Made by a program: the position numbers and the translations under genes
Assembly: GCA_023954135.1 (NCBI GenBank)
Contig: JAMLIN010000002.1
Location: 186,001-250,000 of the forward strand
Direction: 5' to 3'
DNA: 64,000 bases
From: Burkholderiaceae bacterium
Lineage (GTDB): Bacteria > Pseudomonadota > Gammaproteobacteria > Burkholderiales > Burkholderiaceae_E
Part shown: piece after piece, positions 35,381 to 45,619 of the stretch
How the letters are laid out: each line of letters begins with the position of its first letter
Numbering within the stretch: the first letter of the stretch is position 1
The notes under the pieces: generated by a model
Told to the model about the DNA's origin: nothing
Seen by the model: the letters and a program-made list of their open reading frames with translations, nothing else
The model's database searches: none

Positions 35381-37621
35381 ATGAAACTGGATCTCAGAAT
35401 GCCCCGCAAGAGCTCGCGTGCGACGCGCGCCGAGGCGCCTGATCCGCTCGACATCGACACCGCGATCGTCCCCGAGGAGCTCGATTCCCTGGTGAGCGGT
35501 ACGCCCCTGCCGCGCCAGGCCGAAGCCTCGGAGCCGGCACCGGCGCGTCGCGCGGCGGCGCAACCGGCGGAACGTTCCGCGGCGCGCGTGCCGGTGATCG
35601 GCCGTCTCGCCGATGAATCGCGTACCCGCATGATGCTGATCGCGCTGCTCGCGGGTCTCGTCATCGCTTCGGGTTTTCTCTGGGCCTATGTCCGCCAGGG
35701 CTCCGAGCTCAATCGGCTGACCTGGGTCGCCGGCGACATCAACACCCAGTCGCAGCTGCTCGCGCGCTCGGCCGATGCTGCCTTCGCCGGCCGCGTGGAG
35801 GCCTTCGACGAGCTCGCCCGGGGGCGTGACGTGATCTCCCGCCAGATCACCTCGCTCCACCAGCATGGCGCGCCGCTCGGCCTGCCCGATGCCACCGATG
35901 CGCGCATCGCGAAGATCGCCGAGTCCTGGCAGCAGACGATGCGCACCCTGTCGGCCCTGCTCGATTCGCGTCGCGCGGTGGAGTCTGCCGTGGCCACTCG
36001 CGAGACGGTCCGGGCCTCGCTGCCTTCGATGCGCCAGGCGGCCGACCGGCTGCTCGCGGTGCGCGCCGAGGCCGGCGCCCCGTCGCAGGAGACGGCGCTC
36101 GCCGGCGAGCTCGCGGTGCTGATCGAGCGGCTCGGCCAGCGCATCGAGACCATCGGCGAAGCCGATTCGATCGGTCCTTCCGGCACCCCCGAGGCGACCC
36201 GGCTGGTCGGCATCATCAAATCGCATCTTGCCGACCTGCAGCGCGCGATCCCGCGCGGCGGGTCGGATTCGCGGGCGCGCGATTCGCTCGGCCTGCTCGC
36301 GGGCGAGTTCGGCCGGCTCGACAGGCCGCTCACGGCCCTGGGCAGCGATACGCCGATCCTGCTCAATGGTCGGGCCGCCCATCGCGATCTGCTCGCCCGG
36401 GCCGATGGCCTGCGGGTCGACCTGGAGGCGATGCAGGCGAGCCTGTTCGGCGCGACCGACGCCCGCCGCTGGCTGCTGCTTCTCGCGATCGGGTTCGCCG
36501 CCTTCGCCGCGCTGGCCGTCTTCGGCCTGTCGCGGGCCTATGTCGGGGTGAGCCGGCGCCGCGCCGAGGATGCCGAACGCCAGCGCGTCGTGGCGGAGAA
36601 CCTCGAACAGGCGGCCAAGCGCACCAACGACCAGAACCAGGCGGCGATCCTGCGCCTGATGAACGAGCTCCAGGAGGTTGCCGATGGCGACCTGACGGTC
36701 CAGGCAACCGTTTCCGAGGACATCACCGGCGCCATCGCGGACTCGGTCAACTACACAGTGGAGGAGCTGCGCAGCCTGGTGGCACGGATCAACAGCACCG
36801 CCGAGCTCGTGAACGAGGCGTCCTCGAAGGCGCAGATGACCGCGACGAGCCTGCAGGCGGCTTCCGAGCAGCAGTCGCGCGAGATCAAGGAAACCGGCGA
36901 GGCGGTGCTGCGCATGGCGCAGCAGATCAACGAGGTCTCGGCGAGCGCCGCCGAGTCGGTGCAGGTCGCGCGCCAGTCGCTGCGGGCTTCCCAGCATGGC
37001 TCGAGCGCGGTGAACAATGCGATCACCGGCATGAACGGCATCCGCGACCAGATCCAGGAGACTGCCAAGCGGATCAAGCGGCTCGGCGAATCCTCCCAGG
37101 AGATCGGCGAGATCGTCGAGCTGATCTCGGACATCACCGAGCAGACCAACGTCCTCGCGCTCAATGCGGCGATCCAGGCTGCCAGCGCGGGCGAGGCGGG
37201 CAGGGGCTTCACCATCGTCGCCGAGGAAGTGCAGCGCCTTGCCGAGCGCTCCGGCGAGGCGACCAAGCAGATCTCGGCGCTGATCCGCACCATCCAGACC
37301 GATACCCAGGATGCGGTCGCCGCCATGGAGCAGAGCACGCAGGGGGTGGTCGAGGGAACCCGGCTTTCGGACGAGGCCGGCAACGCGCTCGGCGAGATCG
37401 GCCGGGTGTCCTCGCATCTCGCCGAGCTGATCGAGGACTTTTCCGACACGACGTCCAAGCAGGCGGCGTCGGCCGGCACGGTCGCCCAGTCGATCCAGCG
37501 GATCCTGCTGGTCACCGAGCAGACCTCCGAAGGGACCCTGCAGACGGCCGGCTCCATCCGCCAGCTCTCCGAACTGTCGCAGGAGCTCAAGAACTCCGTG
37601 GCGCGGTTCAAGGTCTCGTGA
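35381..37621 (+). CDS. pilJ: Type IV pilus methyl-accepting chemotaxis protein PilJ
   Basis: A 746-residue receptor. There is a ~80-residue Pro/Ala-rich cytoplasmic lead, TM1 at ~84-104, a periplasmic region of ~255 residues containing a PilJ-type sensor, TM2 at ~362-385, a HAMP-like segment ([20 protein letters not shown]) and the signalling hairpin with [23 protein letters not shown] (~586-608). It senses surface contact or retracted pilin in relatives. The unusually long N-terminal lead is notable. Its stop overlaps the chpA start. Confidence 0.93.
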   Translation: MKLDLRMPRKSSRATRAEAPDPLDIDTAIVPEELDSLVSGTPLPRQAEASEPAPARRAAAQPAERSAARVPVIGRLADESRTRMMLIALLAGLVIASGFLWAYVRQGSELNRLTWVAGDINTQSQLLARSADAAFAGRVEAFDELARGRDVISRQITSLHQHGAPLGLPDATDARIAKIAESWQQTMRTLSALLDSRRAVESAVATRETVRASLPSMRQAADRLLAVRAEAGAPSQETALAGELAVLIERLGQRIETIGEADSIGPSGTPEATRLVGIIKSHLADLQRAIPRGGSDSRARDSLGLLAGEFGRLDRPLTALGSDTPILLNGRAAHRDLLARADGLRVDLEAMQASLFGATDARRWLLLLAIGFAAFAALAVFGLSRAYVGVSRRRAEDAERQRVVAENLEQAAKRTNDQNQAAILRLMNELQEVADGDLTVQATVSEDITGAIADSVNYTVEELRSLVARINSTAELVNEASSKAQMTATSLQAASEQQSREIKETGEAVLRMAQQINEVSASAAESVQVARQSLRASQHGSSAVNNAITGMNGIRDQIQETAKRIKRLGESSQEIGEIVELISDITEQTNVLALNAAIQAASAGEAGRGFTIVAEEVQRLAERSGEATKQISALIRTIQTDTQDAVAAMEQSTQGVVEGTRLSDEAGNALGEIGRVSSHLAELIEDFSDTTSKQAASAGTVAQSIQRILLVTEQTSEGTLQTAGSIRQLSELSQELKNSVARFKVS

Positions 37622-40600
37622 TGACGGTGCAGGACATCGCCAGCGAAGCCACGGAGCCCGAGGTGCTCATGACGCCCGGACTCGAGACCCTGTCATGGTG
37701 CATCGACGAGATCCGCCGCTCGTTCGCGGAGGCGATCTCCCACCTGCAGGGCGCCGTCGAGACGGGCAGCGACAGCGCGACTGCCGCCCGCGCGGCGCGT
37801 GCCTCCGCCCACCAGGCCGGCGGTGCGCTCACCATCATCGACATTCCCGGGCCGGGGCTCCTGGTCGCCGAGATCGAGGGCCTGCTCGACGACGTCGCCC
37901 GCGGCGAGGTCACGCTGGCGGCAGGGGTGGTCAACCGGATCGGCCGCGGCTTCGATGCCGTCGTCGGCTATCTCGACGAGCTGCTCCAGGATGGCCGGCA
38001 GCAGCCGCTCTACCTGTTTCCCTACTACAAGGCGGTGCTCGAGTCGCGCGGTGCCGAGCGGATCGAGGCGGCCGAGCTCTTCATCGCGCCGCCTTCACCC
38101 GAAGTCGATGCCACCGGGGAAGTCGAGCTCGATGCCTCGCAGCGCAAGAAGCTGCTCTCGCATTTCGAGCTGGGCCTGCTGAAGCTGCTCACCGGTGATG
38201 CCGCGCAGGAGGGCGCCAACCGGCTGCTCGCCGCCGCCCGCGCCATGCGCAAGACGACCGTCGGTGCTCGCGATCCGGGTTTCTGGCTGGTGGTGGCAGG
38301 GCTGCTCGAGGCGCTTGCCGGCGGCAAGCTCGAGGCCGATGTCTCGATCAAGCGGCTGCTCGCGCGGATCAACCTGCAGTTGCGCAAGACGCTCGGCGAC
38401 GACGCGCCGATATCGGCCCGGCTGCTGCGTGACGCGCTGTTCGCGGTCGGCCGGGTGCGCCGGCGCACCCCGACGGTGGTGGAAGTCGTGGAAGCCTGGC
38501 GGCTCGACGAGGTGATCCCGGCGGACTACAGGACGCCGCGCTACGGACGCGTCGATCGCCGCGCCCTGGCGACCATCGAGGAGTCGATCCGGCGGACCAA
38601 GCAGCAATGGGAGGCGCTTGCCGCCGGCGAGCGGCCCGAAGGGCTGGGCGCCGGGCTGGCGACCCTGCGTGAAACGCTCGAGAGCCTCGGCATCGAGGGC
38701 GTGGCCGAGCTCGCCGCCGCCTGGGTCGAGGTCGGCAAGCAGTCCTCGCACGGCGAGAAGCTCGACGACGAGCTTGCGCTCGAAGTGGCCGGATCGCTGC
38801 TGTTCGCGGAAGAGGTCTTTCGGGACGGGGTCGATCGCGACCCATCGGTCGGGCCGCGCTCGGCCGAGCTGGCCCGCCGGCTGCGGGCCTGGCTCGCCGA
38901 TGGCCGCGTCGACGACCCGATGCCGCAATGGCTGCGCGAGCTCACCAATCGCGCCCATGAGCGGGCTACGATGGCGAGCTTCGTGGCCGCCACCCGCACC
39001 CGTCTGGGTGATGTGGAGCTCACGCTCGACGCCTACTTCCGTGATCGTGCGAGGCGCGAGGGGCTGGCCGATGCTAGCGCCGGCCTGCGCGAGGTGGGCG
39101 GGGTATTGAGCCTGGTCGGGCAGGAGGAAGCGGCCCGGGCGGCGCAGATCATCGGCGACCAGGTCGAGGCGCTCGCCGGCGATGCCGAATCGGCCAGCGA
39201 CGAGCACTGCGAGCGGATCGCCGAAAGCGTCGGCGCCCTTGGCTTCCTGGTCGAAGGCCTGTTGCGAGGTGGCCAGGACCCGGTCGAGTATCGGCTCGAC
39301 GAAGCCGCCGGCACGTTCACCATGCATCCGCTGGAGCCGGCCGCGGAGGTCGATGCGCCGGCCGCCGGCATGCCCGGCATGCCGCGCGAATCGGCCGAGG
39401 CCCGCTTCGATGCGATCCGCGAGGCGATCTCGGCGCGCCTGCGCACCGCGCTCGATCGCGGCGAGCACGTTGCGCGCGACGCTGCGATCGATGATTCCCT
39501 GGCCCAGTGGCGCGATGCGGCGCAGCTCGCCGGCGACGCGGGGCTGGCCGGACGCGCCGAGGATGCGCTTGCCGTCCTTGCCGCCGACGGGTCGGCCGAC
39601 CCGGCCCGCGTGGCCGCGATCCTCGATCTTCCCGGCGATTGGCGCTCGGTCGAGGCTGCCGTGGCCGAGGCGGTCGCCGGCACCGCGGACGAGGATGTCG
39701 ACGCCGAGCTGCTCGAGATATTCCTCGCCGAAGCGGGCGAGGTGCTGGTGGCGATGCGCGAGGGCCTTGGGACGCTCCGGCTCGAACCGTCCAACGACAG
39801 CGTGCTGACCACGATCCGGCGGGGCTATCACACGCTCAAGGGCTCGAGCCGGATGGTCGGCCTGACGGCGTTCGGCGATCTGGCCTGGAGTTTCGAGCAG
39901 CTCCTGAACTTCTGGCTCGGCGAGAACCGGTCCGCCAACGACACCCTCGCCGAGCTGATCGAGGTATCGAGCGAACGCCTGGCGGCCTGGGTCGCCAGGC
40001 TCGAGACCGCGCCATCGACCGTGCTCGACTGCGCGCGCCTGATCGCGGCTGCCGATGCATTGCGTGAATCCAGGCCCTTGCCCGAGCGGCCCTGGGTCGA
40101 GAACGAAGTGGTCGATGCGCCGGTTGCGGACCAGTTCGCGGAGCCGGCCCTCGTTCCTGAGCCCGCGGCGGAGATCGTCGCCGAGGAAGTCGTCGCCGAG
40201 GAAATCGTTGCCGAGGAGCCGTCGCTGCCCGATGTCGTCGAAGCGACCGAAGTATCCCTCAGCCTGCTTGCGTCCATCGAGGCGATCGAGGATGAACTGA
40301 TCACCCTCGAAGCGCTTGACGAGGAGCTGCCCGACGAGCCGTTCGATGCGGATCGGCCGGACGGCCTCGCGGCGCAGGAACCCGACCCGATTATCGAGGT
40401 GGAGGCGGCGTCGGAGCTCGATCGGATCGTCGAGGCAGAGCTGGCACACGAGCCGGATCGGTTCGCCGAAGCGCAGGCCGAATCCGACGTCGGGTCGCTG
40501 CCCCCGATCAGCGTCGACGAGGCCCCCGAGCAGGCACTCGAGGAAGAGATTCCGGTGCTCGCCGCCACCGATGTCATCGCCGAGCCGCCGGTCGACGAGG

Positions 40601-43506
40601 AGGATTCGCCGCCGCTGCTGACCGAACCCCTCGATGTGCCGTCCGAGGCGCCGTTGGCGCCGCTCGACGAGGTGGAGATCGGAGGGCACCGGATCAGCGC
40701 CTCGCTCTACCGCATCTTCCTCGGCGAGGCCGACGAGACGATCGCCGTGCTCGACGCCGACCTGGACGACTGGCGCCAGACGCCGGAGCGGGCGGCGAGC
40801 GAGCCGGCCCAGCGCGCGATGCATTCGCTCAAGGGCAGCGCCGCGGTGGTCGGCATCGACGAGGTCCACCGGCTCGCGCAGGAGCTCGAGCGCTTCCTGC
40901 TGCGCCAGCGGGCGATGGGGGTTCCCCTGCCCGAGCCCGAGCTCGACGAATACGCGGCACTGCTCGAGCGGCTCGCGGCGATGCTGCACCAGTTCGCCGC
41001 CGGCAGCATGCCGCAGGCCGAACCAGAAACCCAGACGCGGGCGCAGGCGCTGGCCGACAACTGGAGCGGACGCCAGATCGCAGCGGGTCCGGCGACCGAG
41101 CCGGTTGCCGATGCCGAGGTGCACGAACCTTCGGGCAACGGGGCGATCGTCGATGAGCTCGACGCCGAGCTGCTGCCGATCTTCATCGAGGAGGCGGTCG
41201 ACCAGCTCCCGGAGATCGACTCCCGCCTGCGCGAATGGCTTGAGCGCCCGGCCGACAAGGCGCTTGCCCAGACCCTGATGCGGCTGCTGCACACTGTCAA
41301 GGGCAGTGCCCGGATGGCCGGCGCGATGCGGCTCGGCCAGCGGGTGCACGAGATGGAGACCCGGATCGAGGCGGCCGCCGAGCTCAGCACGGCGCCCATG
41401 GCCCTGATCGAGGAACTCATCGCCGAGCACGACATCGTGATCGAGATGTTCGAGGCGATCCGCGATCCGGGCAGCGCGCCGGCGCCGGTCGTCCCGGTGG
41501 CGCCATCCGCGGCGACGTCCGCAGCGGACGAGGCGCCGACAGCGGCGGCCGCGCCGACGCACGAGGCAGTCTCCTCGTCGGCAGGCCAGCCCGGGCCGGC
41601 GCTCTCGGCAGCCCCGGCGCAGCCCGATACGGCCGCTCCGTCGCCGGCGACGATCGCCGCGGCGCTTGCCGAGCACGCCACCGGCCCCGGCCTGGTACGG
41701 GTGCGCGCCGACCTGCTCGAACGCCTCGTCAACGAATCCGGCGAGGTTTCGATCGCGCGCTCGCGCCTCGACAACTCGCTCGATGCGATCCGTCAGTCGC
41801 TCTGGGACCTCACCGAGAACGTCGCCCGGCTGCGCACCCAGTTACGTGAGATCGAGATCCAGGCCGAGACCCAGATCCAGACTCGGATCGCCGCGGCGCG
41901 CGAGTCCCACGAGGAGTTCGATCCCCTCGAATTCGACCGCTACACCCGGACGCAGGAGCTCACCCGGATGCTGGCCGAGTCGGTCAACGACGTGGCCACC
42001 GTCCAGCACAACGCGACCCGCAGCCTCGATGATGCCGGCCAGAACCTCCTGCGCCAGGGCCAGGTGCTGCGCGAGCTGCAGCAGAACCTGATGCGGATCC
42101 GGATGGTGCGCTTCGGCACCCTCGGCGATCGCCTCTACCGGGTGGTGCGCCAGGCGGCCAAGGAGCTCGGCAAGCGGGTATCGCTCGACATCCGCGGCTC
42201 GGATGTCGAGATCGACCGCAGCGTGCTCGAGCGCATGGCCGCGCCGGTCGAGCACCTGTTGCGCAACGCGGTCGCCCACGGCATCGAGTCGCCCGCCCGG
42301 CGCGCCGCCGCCGGCAAGCCCGAGGCCGGCGAGATCCGCCTCGCGGTGCGCCAGGAAGGCAACGAGGTCCTGCTCGAATTGCAGGACGATGGCAGCGGGC
42401 TGGATCTCGCGCGGATCCGGGCGCGCGCGATCGAGGCGGGCATGCTCGGGCCCGACGAGACGATCGCCGAGCAAGGCCTGGCCGAGATGATCTTCCGTCC
42501 CGGTTTCTCGACCGCCGATGCGGTCTCCGAGATCAGCGGGCGCGGTGTCGGCATGGACGTGGTGCGTGCCGAGGTCGGCGCGCTCGGTGGCCGGGTCGAG
42601 GTCGTCTCCGAACCGGGGCAGGGCGCCCGCTTCATCGTGCACCTGCCGCTCACCCTCGCGATCGCCCAGGTCGTGCTGGTCGGCGTCGGCGACCTGCGCT
42701 TCGCACTGCCGTCGTCGAGCGTCGAGCAGATCATCCAGCTGCGCCCGCGCGCGCTCGCCAAGGCCTACGCGGATCGCCGGATCGACTGGCAGGGCGAGGC
42801 GGTGCCTCTCTACTACCTCGGCGCCCTCGTCGAGGCCGGCGACCAGCAGCCGATCGCCCAGCATTACTCCCCGGTGGTGGTGATGCGCGCGGCCGGCCGG
42901 CGCATCGCGGTCCACATCGATTCGGTCACCCGCAACCAGGAGGTCGTCGTCAAGAACGTCGGCCCGCAGGTGGCGCGGGTGCGCGGCGTGGGCGGCGCCA
43001 CCATCCTCGGCAACGGCGAGATCGTCCTGATCCTCAACCTCGGGCCGCTGGCCGCGGCCGCCGGCGAGCCGGTGGCGGGCGGACCGCTCGAAGTCCGCCC
43101 GCCGCGCCTGGCCGATGCGCCGCCGACCGTGATGGTAGTTGACGACTCGCTCACGGTCCGCAAGGCCACCCAGCGTCTCCTGCAGCGCGAGCGCTACGAC
43201 GTCATGCTCGCCAAGGACGGCGTGGACGCGCTGCGCCAGCTCCAGGAGCGGGTGCCCGACGCCATGCTGGTCGACATCGAGATGCCCCGGATGGACGGCT
43301 TCGACCTGACCCGCCATGTCCGGGGCGACGCCCGCTATCGCCATGTCCCGATCGTCATGATCAGCTCCCGGACCGCCGACAAGCATCGCAACTACGCCCG
43401 TTCGCTCGGGGTCGATGCCTTCCTCGGCAAGCCGTACCCGGAGGCCGAGCTCCTCGAACTGCTGCGCGGCTACCTCGCCCGGGCCCGGGCGAGCGCCGCG
43501 AACTGA
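37621..43506 (+). CDS. chpA: Type IV pilus hybrid histidine kinase ChpA/PilL
   Basis: A 1961-residue CheA-like kinase. Three canonical Hpt domains are visible with phosphoacceptors His737 (HTLKGSSR), His1068 (HSLKGSAA) and His1224 (HTVKGSAR). Two upstream Hpt-like modules are degenerate: around His64 the lysine is lost (AHQAGGAL), and near residue 483 the histidine is Arg (LREVGGVL). A Glu-rich linker runs ~825-1010. The CheA dimer/ATPase core begins ~1358 (VNESGEVS; N-box HLLRNAVAHG; GSGLD), followed by a CheW domain (~1675) and a C-terminal receiver with Asp1885 (VDIEMPRMDG). ATG 37621 overlaps the pilJ stop; GTG 37618 is an alternative. Last gene of the operon. Confidence 0.93.
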   Translation: MTVQDIASEATEPEVLMTPGLETLSWCIDEIRRSFAEAISHLQGAVETGSDSATAARAARASAHQAGGALTIIDIPGPGLLVAEIEGLLDDVARGEVTLAAGVVNRIGRGFDAVVGYLDELLQDGRQQPLYLFPYYKAVLESRGAERIEAAELFIAPPSPEVDATGEVELDASQRKKLLSHFELGLLKLLTGDAAQEGANRLLAAARAMRKTTVGARDPGFWLVVAGLLEALAGGKLEADVSIKRLLARINLQLRKTLGDDAPISARLLRDALFAVGRVRRRTPTVVEVVEAWRLDEVIPADYRTPRYGRVDRRALATIEESIRRTKQQWEALAAGERPEGLGAGLATLRETLESLGIEGVAELAAAWVEVGKQSSHGEKLDDELALEVAGSLLFAEEVFRDGVDRDPSVGPRSAELARRLRAWLADGRVDDPMPQWLRELTNRAHERATMASFVAATRTRLGDVELTLDAYFRDRARREGLADASAGLREVGGVLSLVGQEEAARAAQIIGDQVEALAGDAESASDEHCERIAESVGALGFLVEGLLRGGQDPVEYRLDEAAGTFTMHPLEPAAEVDAPAAGMPGMPRESAEARFDAIREAISARLRTALDRGEHVARDAAIDDSLAQWRDAAQLAGDAGLAGRAEDALAVLAADGSADPARVAAILDLPGDWRSVEAAVAEAVAGTADEDVDAELLEIFLAEAGEVLVAMREGLGTLRLEPSNDSVLTTIRRGYHTLKGSSRMVGLTAFGDLAWSFEQLLNFWLGENRSANDTLAELIEVSSERLAAWVARLETAPSTVLDCARLIAAADALRESRPLPERPWVENEVVDAPVADQFAEPALVPEPAAEIVAEEVVAEEIVAEEPSLPDVVEATEVSLSLLASIEAIEDELITLEALDEELPDEPFDADRPDGLAAQEPDPIIEVEAASELDRIVEAELAHEPDRFAEAQAESDVGSLPPISVDEAPEQALEEEIPVLAATDVIAEPPVDEEDSPPLLTEPLDVPSEAPLAPLDEVEIGGHRISASLYRIFLGEADETIAVLDADLDDWRQTPERAASEPAQRAMHSLKGSAAVVGIDEVHRLAQELERFLLRQRAMGVPLPEPELDEYAALLERLAAMLHQFAAGSMPQAEPETQTRAQALADNWSGRQIAAGPATEPVADAEVHEPSGNGAIVDELDAELLPIFIEEAVDQLPEIDSRLREWLERPADKALAQTLMRLLHTVKGSARMAGAMRLGQRVHEMETRIEAAAELSTAPMALIEELIAEHDIVIEMFEAIRDPGSAPAPVVPVAPSAATSAADEAPTAAAAPTHEAVSSSAGQPGPALSAAPAQPDTAAPSPATIAAALAEHATGPGLVRVRADLLERLVNESGEVSIARSRLDNSLDAIRQSLWDLTENVARLRTQLREIEIQAETQIQTRIAAARESHEEFDPLEFDRYTRTQELTRMLAESVNDVATVQHNATRSLDDAGQNLLRQGQVLRELQQNLMRIRMVRFGTLGDRLYRVVRQAAKELGKRVSLDIRGSDVEIDRSVLERMAAPVEHLLRNAVAHGIESPARRAAAGKPEAGEIRLAVRQEGNEVLLELQDDGSGLDLARIRARAIEAGMLGPDETIAEQGLAEMIFRPGFSTADAVSEISGRGVGMDVVRAEVGALGGRVEVVSEPGQGARFIVHLPLTLAIAQVVLVGVGDLRFALPSSSVEQIIQLRPRALAKAYADRRIDWQGEAVPLYYLGALVEAGDQQPIAQHYSPVVVMRAAGRRIAVHIDSVTRNQEVVVKNVGPQVARVRGVGGATILGNGEIVLILNLGPLAAAAGEPVAGGPLEVRPPRLADAPPTVMVVDDSLTVRKATQRLLQRERYDVMLAKDGVDALRQLQERVPDAMLVDIEMPRMDGFDLTRHVRGDARYRHVPIVMISSRTADKHRNYARSLGVDAFLGKPYPEAELLELLRGYLARARASAAN

Positions 43507-43512
43507 AGTAAC

Positions 43513-43555
43513 GCGGCCCCCACGCTCGCTGTCGCTCGCTGCCCCCCGAGGGGGC
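43513..43555. repeat. Burkholderiales-type C-rich/G-rich intergenic repeat element
   Basis: Seven bases after the chpA stop there is a GC-rich element: GGCCCCCACGCTCGCT, a near-repeat of GTCGCTCGCTG, then a hairpin GCCCCC (43541-43546) / GGGGGC (43550-43555). I recognise it as resembling a dispersed intergenic element seen in many Burkholderiales genomes. Only one copy is in the window, so its repetitive nature is from memory. It may act as a transcription end or mRNA stabiliser. Confidence 0.55.
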
Positions 43556-43556
43556 G

Positions 43557-43589
43557 GTCAGTGGCTTCGGGCGGCCGGGCGCCACTGAC
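43557..43589 (+). terminator. Hairpin after chpA
   Basis: Arms GTCAGTGGC (43557-43565) and GCCACTGAC (43581-43589) are perfectly complementary over 9 bp with a 15-base G/C-rich loop, immediately after the repeat element. No T-run follows. It likely marks the 3' end of the pil-chp operon. The remaining gap to 43797 holds TACACT (43678-43683) as a weak -10 candidate for the next operon. Confidence 0.45.
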
Positions 43590-43797
43590 AGGCCCTCAAC
43601 ATCCGGGAACGTTGCGCAAAAGACCCGTATTCCGGCGCGGTTGTGACGGATTCCTCGTACCCGCGTCGGGTCGGCGCTACACTCGATAAAAATGGCCGGA
43701 TTCCATGCGGCCACCGAGGGATGAGGCGAGTTTCGAAAATCGGGCCGGGGCCGGTCCAAGCCTTCCGAATCCCCGGTCCTGGCGTTCAGGAGACGTA

Positions 43798-45618
43798 ATG
43801 CAAGCCACGGATATTGGCGATCCACGACACTTTCACAAGGTCGTCGATTGCCAGTGGGCATGTCCGGCACACACCCCCGTACCCGAATACATCCGCCTGA
43901 TCGCGCAGGGGCGATTCGCCGATGCGTACATGGTCAACTGGCGATCCAACGTCTTTCCCGGGATTCTCGGCAGAACCTGCGACCGGCCCTGCGAGCCGGC
44001 CTGCCGGCGCACTCGCGTCGAGGATCCCGAGGTCACGGGCGGGCGCCCCGAGCCGGTGGCGATCTGCCGGCTCAAGCGCGTGGCGGCCGACTTCAAGGAC
44101 GATATCCGCGCCCGCCTGCCGGTGCGCGGGCCTTCCAACGGACTGCGGGTGGTCTGCGTCGGCGGCGGCCCGGCCTCGCTGACCGTCGCCCGCGACCTGA
44201 TGCCGCTCGGCTACCACGTCACGATCATCGAGCAGGATCCGGCGGCGGGCGGCTTCATCCGTACCCAGATCCCGCACTTCCGGCTGCCCGAGGAAGTCAT
44301 CGACGAAGAGGTCGGCTACATCCTCGATCTCGGCGTCGAGCTGCGCGCCGGCGAGCGTGTCGAGTCCATGAAGCGCCTGCTGGGCGAAGGCTTCGATGCG
44401 GTCTTCGTCGGCAGCGGCGCGCCACGCGGGCGCGATCTCGAGGTCCCCGGTCGCCAGGAGGCGGCGGCCAACATCCACATCGGCATCGACTGGCTGGCTT
44501 CGGTGGCCTTCGAGCACACGACCAAGATCGGACGCCGGGTAGTGGTGCTGGGCGGCGGCAATACCGCGATGGACTGCTGTCGGACGGCCCGCCGCCTCGG
44601 CGGCCAGGATGTCCGGGTCATCGTCCGCTCGGGCTTCGACGAGATGAAGGCGAGCCCCTGGGAGAAGGAGGACGCGATGCACGAAGGCATCCCGATCCTC
44701 GACTACCGGGTGCCGAAGGAGTTCCTCCACGACAACGGCCGGCTCACCGGCGTACGTTTCGAACGGGTCGAGGCCCGCTACGACGAGAACGGCCGGCGCA
44801 GCCTGGTACCGACCGGCGAGCCCGACGAAATCGTCGAATGCGACGATGTCCTGATGGCGATCGGCCAGGAGAACGCCTTCCCCTGGATCGAGCCGGATTG
44901 CGGCATCGAGTTCGACCGCTGGGGCATGCCGAAGCTCGACGAGACCACCCTGCAGTCGACCCTGCCGCACGTCTTCTTCGGCGGCGACGCCGCCCTCGGG
45001 CCCAAGAACATCATCTGGGCGGTCGCGCACGGCCATGATGCCGCGGTATCGATCGACCTCCATCTGCGCGGCGAGGACATCACCGATCGGCCACCGCCGG
45101 GCGTGGTGATGACCAGCCAGAAGATGGGCATCCACGAGTGGAGCTACGACAACAACATCTCGCTCGCCAACCGCTTCAAGGTGCCCTGGGCCGATGCGAA
45201 CAAGGCCCTGTCGAGCATCCGGGTCGAGGTCGAGCTCGGCTTCGATCTCGATACCGCCTGGAAGGAGGCCCAGCGCTGCCTGAACTGCGATGTCCAGACG
45301 GTGTTCTCGGCGCCGGCCTGCATCGAGTGCGACGCCTGCGCCGACATCTGCCCGACCGACTGCATCAGCTTTGTGCCGAACGGGCCCGAAGAGGACCTCC
45401 GGACACGCCTGCGTGCCCCCGCCCTGAATACCGAGCAGGACCTGTATGTCTCCGCGGCGCTCTCGACCGGGCGCGTCATGGTCAAGGACGAGGACGTCTG
45501 CCTGCATTGCGGCCTGTGCGCCGAGCGATGTCCGACCGGAGCGTGGGACATGCGCAAGACCCTGATCGAAATGACGCGTGCCGGGGCCGCTCCCCGGGCC
45601 TGCGCGGAGGCCGCCTGA
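43798..45618 (+). CDS. GltD/NfnB-like FAD iron-sulfur oxidoreductase, NADP-linking subunit of a 2-oxoacid oxidoreductase
   Basis: A 606-residue flavoprotein. The N-terminal GltD-type iron-sulfur region has Cys18, 22, 61, 65 and 69 (CQWACPAH; GRTCDRPCEPAC). It is followed by an FAD site VGGGPASL (~121) and an NAD(P) site VVVLGGGNTAMD (~248). The C-terminus carries two ferredoxin-like clusters starting at Cys508 (CIECDACADICP) and Cys568 (CLHCGLCAERCP). This matches the flavin subunit of the NADP-linked 2-oxoglutarate oxidoreductase known from Azoarcus evansii (KorABC), which moves electrons between ferredoxin and NADP. The ATG follows CAGGAGA. It is 1 base upstream of the alpha subunit gene. 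Confidence 0.85.
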   Translation: MQATDIGDPRHFHKVVDCQWACPAHTPVPEYIRLIAQGRFADAYMVNWRSNVFPGILGRTCDRPCEPACRRTRVEDPEVTGGRPEPVAICRLKRVAADFKDDIRARLPVRGPSNGLRVVCVGGGPASLTVARDLMPLGYHVTIIEQDPAAGGFIRTQIPHFRLPEEVIDEEVGYILDLGVELRAGERVESMKRLLGEGFDAVFVGSGAPRGRDLEVPGRQEAAANIHIGIDWLASVAFEHTTKIGRRVVVLGGGNTAMDCCRTARRLGGQDVRVIVRSGFDEMKASPWEKEDAMHEGIPILDYRVPKEFLHDNGRLTGVRFERVEARYDENGRRSLVPTGEPDEIVECDDVLMAIGQENAFPWIEPDCGIEFDRWGMPKLDETTLQSTLPHVFFGGDAALGPKNIIWAVAHGHDAAVSIDLHLRGEDITDRPPPGVVMTSQKMGIHEWSYDNNISLANRFKVPWADANKALSSIRVEVELGFDLDTAWKEAQRCLNCDVQTVFSAPACIECDACADICPTDCISFVPNGPEEDLRTRLRAPALNTEQDLYVSAALSTGRVMVKDEDVCLHCGLCAERCPTGAWDMRKTLIEMTRAGAAPRACAEAA

Positions 45619-45619
45619 A

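Noticed and set aside
34706-37417. Open minus-strand frame of 903 codons opposite pilI and pilJ
   Set aside because: Composition is that of an antisense shadow, with no motif; the plus-strand genes carry clear CheW and MCP domains.
38095-41676. Open minus-strand frame of 1193 codons opposite chpA
   Set aside because: Arg/Gly/Leu-rich shadow of the Hpt region, no domain motif, no promoter or Shine-Dalgarno; chpA on the plus strand is unambiguous.
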